Assembly: GCF_000711695.1 (NCBI RefSeq)
Contig: NW_013546946.1
Coordinates: 1 to 64,000 of the forward strand
Reading direction: 5' to 3'
DNA: 64,000 nt
Source of the DNA: Tilletiaria anomala UBC 951
Taxonomy: Eukaryota; Basidiomycota; Exobasidiomycetes; Georgefischeriales; Tilletiariaceae
The notes beneath the pieces were generated by a model. The model was given only the letters and a program-made list of their open reading frames with translations. It did no database searches and was not told the DNA's origin. Position 1 is the first letter of the stretch; each line of letters starts with the position of its first letter. Of the stretch, positions 1-11,785 are shown one piece after another. A program made the translations under genes and the position numbers.

Positions 1-21
1 CTCTCTCACGCAGCAGCGACC

Positions 22-1518
22 ATGGTGCCCGCTCCCACATTGACAGATCACAGCAGCAGCAACGCCGCCAGCTTGGCACTTGCAGCAGCAGTTGGAACCG
101 CGTCGAAGCTGGCAACTGCTACCGCCGCCACCACTGCCGCAGCCACAATCATGTCCAGCACAGAGGTCATGCAGCTGGAGAGCGAGTATGGCGCGCATAA
201 GTGAGTGTCTGCTCCTCCACGCACCAATGAAAAGATGAGGCTGACACCAATACCCCCCCTCTTGCTGCGCAGCTACCACCCCCTCCCCGTCGTCTTGGAC
301 CGCGCAGCCGGCGCGCACGTGTGGGACCCCGAAGGGCGGCAGTATCTCGACTTTCTCTCCGCCTACTCGGCTGTCAACCAGGGCCACTGCCACCCAGCCA
401 TCGTCGCCGCCCTCGTCCGCCAGGTGGGAAAGCTGACACTGTCCAGCCGCGCCTTCTACAACTCCCAGTTTGCGCCTTTTGCCGCCAAGATGACCAAGCT
501 ATTCGGCTACGACATGGTTCTCCCTATGAACACGGGCGCCGAGGCGGTCGAGACGGCGCTCAAGCTGGCGCGCAAGTGGGGCTACACCAAAAAGGGCATC
601 CCAGAGGGCCAGGCAAAGATCTGGAGTGTCAGCGGAAACTTCCACGGCCGCACCCTCGGCATCGTCTCGATGAGCACCGACCCAGAGAGCCGCAACGGGT
701 TTGGGCCTTTCCTTGACGGTGTCGGCCCCTCGTCCGAAGAGGGTGTCACCATCCGTTACGACCACGCCGAGGACCTCGAGGCAGTGCTTGAAAAGCACGG
801 CAAGCACACCGCCGCCTTTCTTGTCGAGCCGATCCAGGGCGAAGCGGGCATCATCGTGCCCTCCGAGGACTACTTGAAACGCTGCGCCGCCGCCTGCAAG
901 AAGCACAACGTCCTCATGATCTGCGACGAGATCCAGACCGGGCTCGGGCGCACCGGCAAGATGCTCGCCTGCCAGTGGGACGGCATCCGCCCAGACATTG
1001 TCACCCTTGGCAAGGCGCTCAGCGGCGGCGTGTACCCCGTCAGCGCCGTCCTCGCAGACCGCGAAGTGATGCTGTGCATCCAGCCTGGCGAGCACGGAAG
1101 CACGTACGGCGGCAACCCGCTCGGCTGCGCCGTTGCCAGCGCCGCACTCGACGCGCTCATCGACGAGGACATGTGCGCGCGCGCCGAGCGCCTCGGCGAG
1201 CTCTTCCGCCGAGCGCTGCGCGCCGCGCAAGCGTCGGGCGCCTACCCGATGCTCGCGCTGGTCCGCGGCCGCGGGCTTCTCAATGCGATCGTCATCGACG
1301 AGCGCAGGAGCACACGTGGCCGCACCGCATGGCAACTCTGCCTGCTGCTCAAGAGCAAGGGCCTGCTCGCCAAGCCGACGCACCAGAACATTATCCGCCT
1401 CGCGCCGCCGCTTGTCATCAGCGAGCAGGACCTGCTACGCGGCGTCGACATCATCAAGCAGGCCCTCGCCGAGCTCGACACCCTCGAGCACATCCCTGGC
1501 GAAGAGGAGGGTCATTAG
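22..1518 (+). CDS. CAR2: Ornithine aminotransferase (PLP enzyme)
   Basis: Exons 22-200 and 273-1518 (72-nt GT-AG intron) give 474 aa. The join creates the family motif EYGAHNYHPLPVV. It transfers the delta-amino group of ornithine to 2-oxoglutarate, giving glutamate semialdehyde in arginine catabolism; in fungi the enzyme is normally cytosolic. Class III aminotransferase features are visible: [13 protein letters not shown], then [15 protein letters not shown], whose Lys is the expected PLP Schiff-base residue, and [11 protein letters not shown]. The first about 43 residues are Ala/Thr/Ser-rich and absent from typical family members. A second in-frame ATG at 151 ([14 protein letters not shown]) would give a standard 431-aa enzyme. 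The first ATG has the better context (GACCATGG). A possible poly(A) signal AATAAA lies at 1610-1615. Identity is secure; the start is uncertain. Confidence 0.95.
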
Positions 1519-2434
1519 GCCGCATGGTAGCATGTGCGCCCCCAAAAGTGCGCAGCCTAGCGCATGCCAGCAAAGAAACTTGTCGAAAAAAACCCCGAAA
1601 TGAAGTACTAATAAAAAGGGGAAAGAGGGCAGGGTGAGAGTAACAATTTTCAAAAGAGATCATCAGCAGGACTCAGTCAGGCGAAATTGAAGGGGAAACT
1701 CCGACGCCCCAGCCAAGCCTAACAGCATGCATACAGTATACAACGGCACGTTCAATTCGCATGTGTACCAGCCGGATACCCTCCATCAGCAGCAACGGCA
1801 GCAAGCATCCTCCACGAGCCTACGGCCGCTAGCCGAGCTGCCATCCGAGCAGACATACTCCTACATTCCCACCCACCCCTTGCAGAGCGGCAGCGCGCGC
1901 ACCCACGGACGCTATCCGAGTCCGCGTGGCGCTCCTCTTGTCGCCCCTTTGCGGCTTGGCTCTAGTTGTTCAACTAGGATTTTTTTTTAGAAAATTTCCC
2001 CTTGCCTTGGGGGCAACTGGAATGCTCTTGCAAACGCAAATGCTTGTCTTCGCTCGAAAGATGGAGCGCAGGGAGGTAGATGGGCGTCCGGCCCACCGAA
2101 CAGTGCGCACGTACCCCAGCGGGCGGCTGTCAGGTCGAGCCGAGCCAGGCTGTACATTCTGTTTCGCGTCGTTTCCTGGCGCCGCTCTTGGCTTTTTGGA
2201 TGCAGACTCGAACCTGTATTGCATACGTGCAGTCGCACGCGCTATGTATCTGTCTCTGGGCAAACCTACACTTGTTCTGCGCCTTGAAAGAAGGAAAGGA
2301 GACTGGCTTCGTGCTCTTTCGAGGTTATGATACACCACAAGGGCACGCGCGAGTCTCGTTGCACCTGCGACGTCGCCAAACGTATCAAGTTTGTGTCTGG
2401 ACGCATAGGCATCGGTTGTGTCAGATGTGCGATA
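1519..2434. other. Intergenic, convergent OAT/TOR 3' ends
   Basis: About 0.9 kb between two convergent genes. It holds the OAT 3' UTR with AATAAA at 1610-1615. A Gln-rich ORF at 1727-1990 has no recognisable domain or splice context. I see no RNA gene or repeat. Confidence 0.6.
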
Positions 2435-5400
2435 TCACCAAAAGGCGCACCATCTATACATCAGACGAGAGAGGGATGGGAAAAGACATCAGCGTACACG
2501 TCCGATTCAAGCACAGCTTTGCAAACGAGCGGCGATGAAGGATCTTTTCACCCACCCAATGAATGACTGGCACAGGTTCGACAATGACGTCGCTTCGTGC
2601 ACCAACCGGTCCATCTGCGCCGACACGCTGAGCGCGACCTGTGGATTGAAATCGCGTCCATTGAGCTTGTTCTGGATGCGCCGCACGACCTCGAGCGCGC
2701 GCTGGTTGCGCATGTCGCCCGGCTGGTTGAGGCGGTGGGCGCCGGAGGCCTCGTGCTCGTGCGCGTCCGGTGCCTTCTGCTCCGTAGTGTCGTCCGTTAC
2801 GAGACGCCAGCTGATCAGCGGGTCGTGCACGAAGGCTTCCAGCAGTGCCAGCACACTCTCCTTGTTGTCTCGCAGCACACGCATCACGTTCTCCGTCGTC
2901 ACTTTGAACGTGCCCTTGATGCCACCTACCTCCATCGCGTTAACGAGCATGCGCGTCAGCCGGAAGGGTACCTTCTCTGGGAATTTGGGACGGTGACAAG
3001 CGACTTCGAAGCAGTCACCAAAGTCAATGTGAATGACTTCTCCCGTGAGACGATCCAGCAGCAGATTGCTAGGATGACGATCTCCCAGACCCAGAATGTA
3101 CCCGGCGACCGACGAAGTCGCAAGCGAGCGCGTGTACGCCGTCCGCCGCTCCAGCCAGGCTTCCGAGCTGCGCGATTTGAGCCAGAGGACGCGGTACAGG
3201 TCTTGCCCCGGCGTGTTGTCCAGTGCGTACTCAAATACTTCAACCTTTTGCATCAACGTCAAGTTGTCATAGTCAGGCGCCATCTGCAACATCAGGCGAT
3301 GCTCGATGTTGAGCAGAATCTTGTGCTGCTCCCTATACTCCTTGATCAGCACGTGCAGCGTGTCCGTGTTCTCGACCCAGCCGATCATTCCCGTATTTGG
3401 AGATAGGGGGATAACCGAGAAACGCCGGATGCCGATTCGCCTCTTGTACGACTCTGAATCAATAGAGAGAAGCGTGTTCACCAAGCCAAAGAGCTGCATG
3501 ACCCTCTCGTCTTGACGAAGATCCTCATGACCTTTGAGCAGGTACTGATAGGTTCTACCATCACTGCCCCGCATCTTGACTCGCCTTGGTCGCTGCTTGG
3601 AAGAAATGACCAGAACGATCTGCTCAAAGTTTGTGATGCGCACGATGGGCTGTCCACTCTCGTATGTGCCTGGTGCAGCCAGCTCCAAGTCGCGAAGAGC
3701 GAGAAGCTTTGGCGAGACGTACTGCAGATCAAGCTGGACAGAGTTCGTTGCTGGCAGCTGCTTGGAAATGCGCTTGAAGACATGATAATATAATTCCCAA
3801 GCCTGGTGAAGATCATTGATGTCTCCATATTGTCGGTATCGACGACCGCACTCCCTTGCCTCCGCGAGGTCACGCCCGTGAGCTTGAGCGAAAGATGTCT
3901 CTCGTAAGGTCTCCGGACCCTTCTCGAGCATGTCATGCAAGGGTTCCAGCGTGGCAAACATTGCATCAATGTTGTGCTCGGTCCAGTAGAGACGCGAAGC
4001 CTCTTCGAGGCCTTCATGCCATAGCTCGTGCCATAAGATGGCCACACGAATCAGCTCGTTGGATACTAGCAAAGCTTGTTCCACGAGAAGCGGGCTATGC
4101 TCTCGGATGTTGTCCATCACACCCATGGCGGCTTGAATGCGGGCATGCGAGGGCGACTTGGCAGCGACGGTCAGAGGGTACACTAGAGCTTGGGGGTGCG
4201 CAGCTCCGACATCTGACAGCAGAATATGAATGAGTCTGCGGACCTTTTGGCTGGGAGCGTTGATGCGGGCGATAATCTGCGGAATGACCTCGAGCCATGT
4301 ATCCACGATGACAGAGCTGAAGCCTTCGCTGACTGCATCACTGACGTGATCCTGATATCCGTACTTGAACCATAGTGTGAGAAGGCGCAGGGTATCTTGC
4401 AAAGCATTGCCCCGTGCTAAAGCGATGGAGCGGAAGAAGCCTTGGACCGCTGGCACGATGCTCGCTGCCATCAGCTGTGCTGCATCGCCCTTTCGTTCGT
4501 GATGGGAGATGACGTCAAAGTTCGCCAAGGCCCAAGCGTGCCATGCCTTGTACCAGTTGCGGTCAAGCTCCGTCGCATGGCGATAAGAGTCGATCACATC
4601 GCAAGTGTCGTCGGTGACCCAGTCCTCTTTGAGCACCGCTTGCCATTCACCTTGCTTGAAGTAGCACCGTGCGAGCAGTCGAGTGAACTCGCCGAAGCGA
4701 GGGTGAGAGTGCCAATTCTGCATGCTCAAGTTCCCATTCTCGGTGCCATTCAGGCCGAGGTCTTCGGAGAGGTTGACTGTGAAGTCCCTCAGGTAATTCA
4801 AACTCTCCACGCGCGCGCCGCTTGCCCACATGAACTTCAAATGTGCATAGATGACTGGCGGTGGCGCCTTTGGACCCGTTGCTGACCTTGGATCAGAGAC
4901 CAGCGTGTCGGGGCCAAGGAGGGAATTGAGGGTCTTCTCTGCGAGAACCATGCGACCTGACTTCCGGCAAAGGTTGGCAAACTTGATCCAAGTTTCTGTA
5001 TCGTCTGCTGGGGTGAGGACGACGCTTCGCACTGAGAGAATCCGTTGCCAGACCTCGACTTCTGGCTGACAACCCTTCAAGCGCTTCATCCAGGTGCTGC
5101 GGATCGTTGCTTGACGATCAGGCTGGTCCCGATAGTCTAGCTTGTAGGAGAGAGCTTCCTCCAATTCCGAGAGCATCTGCGTGCGAACCATAAGGTCGTA
5201 GGCGCGTGTGTAGCTCTCGCTGATGAGGGTTGTGAGTTCTTGATCCAATGAGTCTCGCGCCCGGCCAATGTTTTTGCTCGCCTGCGCCCGCTGTGATCGA
5301 TGCACGTAGAGGATCGCGCGGAAGAAGGAGCGTTCCGATGAATCCGACCGCATGGCAGCAATGAACTCGTCCATCAAATCCCATTCTCCCATGGACCACG

Positions 5401-8400
5401 CTGCTGCAGCTGCTAATGGCGCCATCTGCCTTCTGTCTTCGGAAGTGGCGTCGACCCACTTTTGCTGAACGACGTCAGCCAGATGCTCCCACTCGCCAAG
5501 GGCATGCAAGCACCGCATGCGTCCAAAGGCAGTATCCATCGAGTCCGGATCGGATTGTGACCGGCGATCATACGCAGCAAGCGCTTCCTCCCATCGGTGT
5601 AGCTTCTCGTACCACTCTTCATGATGCGTGATGTCCATGTGCTCTCTTGCATAGGTGAGCGCCCCGAACGCGGCATCAGACTGCCTTAACTTTGTATTGA
5701 TATCGATGAGAGACTCAATAATTTGCGGTGAGGTTTCACTGAGAAACTCAGCTTCCTTGTAATGCAGAGCCTTTGCGTACGAGTGAAACTTGTAGGCGCG
5801 GTCACCAAGCAGGCGGATATTGATCGGGAGGGCCTTGTCATCGTGCTCCATGAATTCAGCCAAGTTGAGGAGCATGTGCACCACCTGGTCTGGGATCTCT
5901 GGTGCATCGAATGCAGCCTCGATTGCCCGGACAAGATCCTCTTGGTACTTTTCGTAGAGCTCTGTCCAACATGACACAAAGGCGGCGTTGAAAAGCTCGT
6001 GTGCGAGCGGCTGATAGACATCAGCTAGACTGCGACACGCTCGCAATGCATGAGACGGGGACTCGCGCATGAACTCGACTGCCATGCGGCGCAGCCATTC
6101 TCTCCAGTCGTCCGGCGTTGAGATGCGGGAAGTGTCCCAGGCTTGCTTCAAGTGTTGCTGATTGACCGTCATCTTGGAAGACTCGGCCAGTGGTGCCTCT
6201 TCCGCCTTGTCGTCCAGGGCTCCAGCACCAGGAATCAACTCCTTGGGGAAACGTTCGCCATTCAGCAGCTTCGCCACCAGTTGATCATAAACACTATGCC
6301 GAATACCATTCTGGACGAGGACCTTGTCGACGACGGGGACAAAGATTGCATAGGCGGGTCCGAGCTGGATGACGAGAGCGGCAAGAGTGTCCAGCGCTGC
6401 GCTCCGCACTTCCTGTCCTCCGGCGTTGAGAACGCGAATGAGCGGATGAATGACTCGGGACGCATGGTCGCAGAAATTGACTTTGCGCGAAAGCTGCCCT
6501 ACGGTGACGATCGCCGCTCGACGGAGGACCGTAGATGCGTCGGCTCGCTCGAACATCTTGACCATGACCGGAAGGACAAGATGCATGTACTCTTCAATGC
6601 TCGAACCGAAGACATAAAATGCGTGCAAAATGCGCAATAGCGTCGGCTGCCGTTTGGGCGTGATCTCCCCGTCGAGTGTCTGCAGCATGTTGGGCAGGAG
6701 AACAGGAAGGTAGCTCTTGAATTCTCCTTCAAGCGCCTTGGCGACGGCCTCCACAAGCGAAACGATCGTCAACTGAATGCTCGAATTTGGGTTCCAATTC
6801 TCTTGCACGAGAGCAAAGATATCCTTCAAGTAATTTCGGACGTGCTGCTTGATGATGGATATCAGAATCGCAAGTTGTTGGTAATAGAACTCCGCTAGGC
6901 CGGTACTACAAGTCCGGATGACTTGCAGGAAAGCAGGGACGATCTAAAGATAGGCGAGGGTTCAGCACCCTTCCTGTGCTTACACGGCTGTGAACTCACC
7001 TGTGGCAGGAAGGCAACACACTTGAGACCTTGCGTCTTGAACATATACATTACCGCTTCAATGACGGCGTGGTGGTGCGTGGAAAGAGACTGGTCCTTAA
7101 GGATGTTGATCAGCGCATTGATCGCAACGTTCTGGAAGTAGTCCTCCGACGAGGTGCCAATGGCCATCGATAGCTCGAACAGATCCGTACCGCCATTCTC
7201 CACAATACGGCTTCCAGACTCATCTGGAGACTTCTCAAGTAGCTTGTATCGGTACGGGTCCAATGCTCCAAGGATACCCATCACTCGAATCGTCTCGCGC
7301 CGGACAGCTGGCATCTGCTCGTTCTTCATTATTTTGACGATCGTGCTGAGGAGGCCGCGATGGTCTAGGTATGGCTTGACCACATGGCCTGTATTGGAAG
7401 CAACCAACCCCAGGGTCCGAAGTGCAGCGTCACGCTTCAACTGCAATCCCTGCCCAGTTGTCGATGACAGCTGCTCAACGGCAAGCCGCACGAGCTGTTC
7501 CACATGCGGCGACAGATCCTCCCCGCCGATCTTTGCCAATTCTCCCAGGCATTCAATCACGCGCGCTGCGACAGCGGGCGTCTGATCCTTGGCCTTGGGC
7601 AGTAGCACCTCCAGCATGGGCAAGGCATACGATTTGATGAGCTTTTGCGACGCCTTAACGACTTCTGTGAGCAGTTTTGCAGCTTCTTCTTTGCAGCGGC
7701 TCTGATTCGCGTATTCCAGCTCGGTGAGGAGCTGAATGAGCGATTTCCGCAGCGAGGGCATGACATAGGCTGGATTGTGCTTTGCCAAGCGGCCGATGAT
7801 GACGATGGCCATCTCCCGCACGGCAAACTCTTCGTCGTTCAACGCAATGAAGAGCGAGCGAACGTATTCGGACTGTGCCAGATGTCTGTCGAAATGCTCA
7901 TCGAGGGCCCCCAAGACAGTGACGCGTAAGGATGCGACGGGGTCGGCGATGGCGACAGTCATGAGCTTGTCTAACACATCATTCACGACCTCGATGGCGT
8001 GCATGCTCGTCTGCTGGCAGATTGGATCCTGCACGAACAAGTGCGCACAGGTGACTGCAGCTGCACGTCGAATTTCCGCGTAGTCGTCTTCGAGATACGG
8101 CAGGGTGCAATTGCGAACAAACTCGCTGAGGATATGCCCGCTGAAGTCGAATTCACCAAGTGTCCGGATGGCGACGGTGATCGTGTCCACATTCTTCTCG
8201 GTCGTTGGCTTTGTCAGCACCCCGGGGTCCTTGCCGCTTAATCCGAACGCTCGCTGGGAAGTGGGCGCTCCAAGCGGGCGATAGGGTTCTCCGATGAGAG
8301 TCATGGAAAGCAGGTCCAATAAGCGGTCTGTTACGAACATGCATTGGGTCAGTGGAGTGGAGCAACGCGAATTTGCTCGAAAGCCTTAACTCACTTTGAA

Positions 8401-10031
8401 CATTCCTAAGCAGCGGAGGCACGGATATGACGAGCCGCTCCAAAGCTTGCACAAGAGCCGTGCTGAGTCCGCAGGCGAACATTAAGTCCAGAAGCTCGTG
8501 CATGTACTTGGTGAGATGCGGCCCCACGGCTGTAGCGAGATAGCCGATGCAGATAAAGATAGGGCCCTCGGGCGTTGAATTCTTCTTGCCGCGATTTTGC
8601 AAGCCCTCTTTGACGCAAGCGAGGATCTGCTCGATGTACGACTTCATCCTGCTCCCCATCGCCGCCGTGACGAGACCCATAGCCTCGAATGTCTGCGCGT
8701 TGACTTCGCGTGGCGTGCGCTCCTTCTCCTTGCGCAGCTGGTCCGTGAACATGGCCATGACAGATCCGAGAAGCTTGTCGGCAAAATACTGAGGATCATA
8801 GTTGGCTAGGACGGGGACAAGACTCGTGATGGTACGTCTGATAAGAAGGTCGCGGTGCTTGTAGAGACGGAAGATCATCTCGCATGCTCGATGGAAGCGT
8901 GATCGCATGAAGATTTTGGAATGCTGCAGCAACTCTTGGATGGCCAGCAGCGAGCCGTGGATCACTTCGGTTGGCGCCATCTTCAAGCCACGTTCTGCCT
9001 CCTCGTAGATCATCTCGTACGCCTGTGTGCCCATTTGCTTTTCGCGCTGGGCGATGATCTGCAGGCAGGCGCCTAATGCCTCCGCCGCTCCTTCCCGAAC
9101 CAGTACTCTTGCATCCCTCAGGGCGACCCATATCCGATCCAGGCATCGGCTAACGTAGACGTGGAAGAGATGCGGCACATTCTTTGCCATTTCCCGGATG
9201 ATGAGAACCGCGGCATATCGTGCAGATTCGTTGCGGTCGCGATCTCCGCCTTGCAGAAAATCCAAGGCACGCAGTACCTCGAACTCGATGAATTGATCAC
9301 CCAAGGAGTGGCCTCCAAATTTTGAGACCCGGCCTACCAGCCATCGATATCAAGTCAACTTCGCGTCATACTTTACATCATCGTAGAAGGAACTCACCGA
9401 GGGCTTTGGCGGCGGCAACCATGACAACCGCATCATTGCAAGGCAAATTCGGCTTGAGGTATTGATAGAATCTGTATAGCCGAGCGCTGTTATCTTCACT
9501 TTCGAGATCGATGAGCGCCTCTGAGATGGCAAAGGGGTGTGTGTGAGAGGACACGCGGGGTGTGAGCATACTACAATCCACCAAACTCACCGATGGCGAC
9601 GATACCACCGAGTTTTTCATGGCTGTGGGGGCTGTGGGTCAGCTCGAAGATGCGTCGATTGAGATCATTGCTAAAGACGGAAAGTGCATCGCCTCGTAAC
9701 TCGGTCATAAGGGAGGTGACCTGTCCCGTGAGGAGCAGATGGATGTCAATATTCGAACTACATCAGGAGGCGAAGCTCGAAGAGATCCCTCACATGCTGC
9801 CCCAACTCTTTGCCTGCTTCTGATCGGCCCTTCTCGTCTCTGTAGCTCAAACGAGTCAGCCCAATCAAAGTTCTGGCCACTTGCGTGCCGCGATGTAACG
9901 CTTTCCACTCGCGCCGAGCGAACATACCTGCTTCGAATATTTGCGAATATTCGGGCGAGCGTCTCATTCTGCTGCGCAGCAAGTGCTGCGAGGCCCGTCA
10001 TGCTGACGGCACTAGCTCCATTGAGTGGCAT
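2435..10031 (-). CDS. TOR: TOR kinase (PIKK family), 2358 aa
   Basis: Eight exons on the minus strand: 10031-9928, 9839-9794, 9720-9591, 9520-9398, 9333-8395, 8327-7000, 6943-2556 and 2453-2435. The total is 7077 nt, exactly 2359 codons. Order: HEAT repeats over about the first half, FAT domain, FRB near aa 1859 (LWHELWHEGLEEASRLY, with the Ser and the downstream AWELYYHVF Trp that contact rapamycin-FKBP12), kinase domain with GLGDRHPSNLLL near aa 2177 and HIDFGDCFE about 20 residues later, then FATC. The last exon is 19 nt and completes the invariant terminus IGWCAFW; without it the frame runs into unrelated residues. TOR is the Ser/Thr kinase of TORC1/TORC2 controlling growth with nutrients. 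FRB conservation suggests rapamycin sensitivity (inference). Whether a second TOR paralog exists cannot be seen here. Confidence 0.97.
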
Positions 10032-11785
10032 TTTGACTTCAGGCTATCGCAACCTTGGGCGTCGATCCACTGATGATGAGCTGGGGTGTAGCCGAGGGCG
10101 CTAACGCGAGCGCATTCGCGCGGTCCTGTAGCATGAGCTTCGACAGCCACCTCACCAAAAAGTGACGCAGCACGTCAGCTTGTATGGATCGTGCGCTTAC
10201 AGCTTACACTGGGCCAGCTCCTACCCAACCACGCCGAGGTAGGGGACCAAAACAGGACGTGCACATAAGCCATGCGGGTGCACGTATGAGTAAGACGTGG
10301 TGGTAGCTCTTGGCCGTTAGGTCGTGGACCGTGTGGTTCCTCACATGCCGTGGTGGCTGTCCTCTTGTGCGCTTGCTCGCACAAGGGTTGTCCTGTGGCC
10401 CAAGCGGTCTCCACATAAAGTAGGGTTGCATAATCAAATGTCAGAATCAGATCCGTATGCCGAGAATCAGGAAGAGAAATTTCCTTTTTAACTGAGCCGG
10501 AAGACTATCTTCGTCTTCTTCTCACCTTCCAAACTTCCTCTACCTTTGAACCCCATGCAACTCTTGCATTCGCGCCCCCGAATGTCTTTGGTCGGTGGAC
10601 GTTGGCCAAAACGTTGGCACCACCTAGAAAGCTGACATGGTCAACCCTGAGATCATGCAGGCGATATCTCAGTGATCAGCTTAGTCGTAGACGAAGAGCA
10701 GCTTTCGTACCGACATTGCCGCGTAAGCCCCATTCGCTTACTGCCCTCCCCAAAGGCATTGATGTCTCCCGGAGTTGCGCGCTTAGGTGTCAATGTTGCG
10801 CTTGAAAGCTAGACCTATCTCTAATCACAACATCAGCATCATTTTCTAAATTTTCGTACCCTGGCTATTCAGGAGAACGCGCCTTTCAATGCGCGCTTCG
10901 ATCCGGGAAAACCAGGGGAGAGTAAGCGGGGTACATCCCTTGCAAAGCATCCCTATTACATATTGTGACACAGCATGTCACCTGTTTCGGCGCTGTGTTG
11001 CAAGAAGGCGAGCATACATTTCTTACCGCAGTCAGCTTTTCAGGAATGCCAGCTTTGAGTTGAGCTTAGGTTTTGAATGCAACGGGAAAGCAATTCGAGC
11101 CGGGACCTGCCTCTCAGAAGACAAGGTTGCCAACGCTGCTCATTCTTCCAGTCTGGAAATTGGCTGGTGCGGCTTTGGCTACCGTCTCTTCCTGGATGGC
11201 ATGCCCCGGTTTCTGCCAGTGCGTGTGTCGCCCTCGCATCCTGCTCCCACAGGATGGCCCTAATGATGACGGCGCCCAAGTCCCGCAATACTCAATACGC
11301 ACCCATCCACCTCCGCGAACGCACCGTTCTCATGAAGAGCGGCGTGTGATGCGCGGGAGCTCATGAGCTCCTACCGAGACAAGGTGGAAGATGAAGTAAC
11401 ATGACTAAAACGCCCCCGTATCTACCTGACTTGGCATCAGAAACACCATTGCGATTCGGGCTCGTTGTGCGGGCGCACATCCACACACCCGGCGTCGGGG
11501 CTTCTCTTTCCCCTTCAGCACATAAAATGTCCTATAAAAACAATACATATATTGACAGCTGCACTACTGCGACGTAGACGAGAGAATAAGAGTGAACAGA
11601 TAAACATGCACACGCCAAATCTGAACTGCAATCGGGAGTCCTGGGATCCAGCCCAGGCGCAAAGATCCGAGGGGAAACAAACGAAAGCTGCGTATAACGT
11701 GCTGCGAAGACGATCAAAAGGCGAAAGAAGGCTCGACCAAGAAGAGGCTATTCAGCTCGGAGAGAAAGAAGTATCTTGCTGAACG
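10032..11785. other. Intergenic upstream of TOR
   Basis: 1.75 kb holding the TOR promoter side and the 3' flank of the NDPK-like gene. Short ORFs on both strands show no domain, codon pattern or splice signals I trust. No tRNA or repeat was recognised. Confidence 0.55.

Noticed and set aside
499-1383. Long antisense ORF across ornithine aminotransferase
   Set aside because: Shadow ORF caused by GC-rich codon use on the opposite strand; no domain.
1727-1990. Gln-rich ORF downstream of OAT
   Set aside because: Short, no domain, lies in the 3' flank; nothing separates it from chance.
2195-2230. tRNA-like TTCGAGT sequence on the minus strand
   Set aside because: The flanking bases do not form a 5-bp T-stem, and no matching anticodon or acceptor arms were found.
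2507-2555. TOR C-terminus read through as KRSFIAARLQSCA
   Set aside because: It destroys the invariant FATC terminus; splicing to 2453-2435 restores it and the whole CDS then sums to whole codons.
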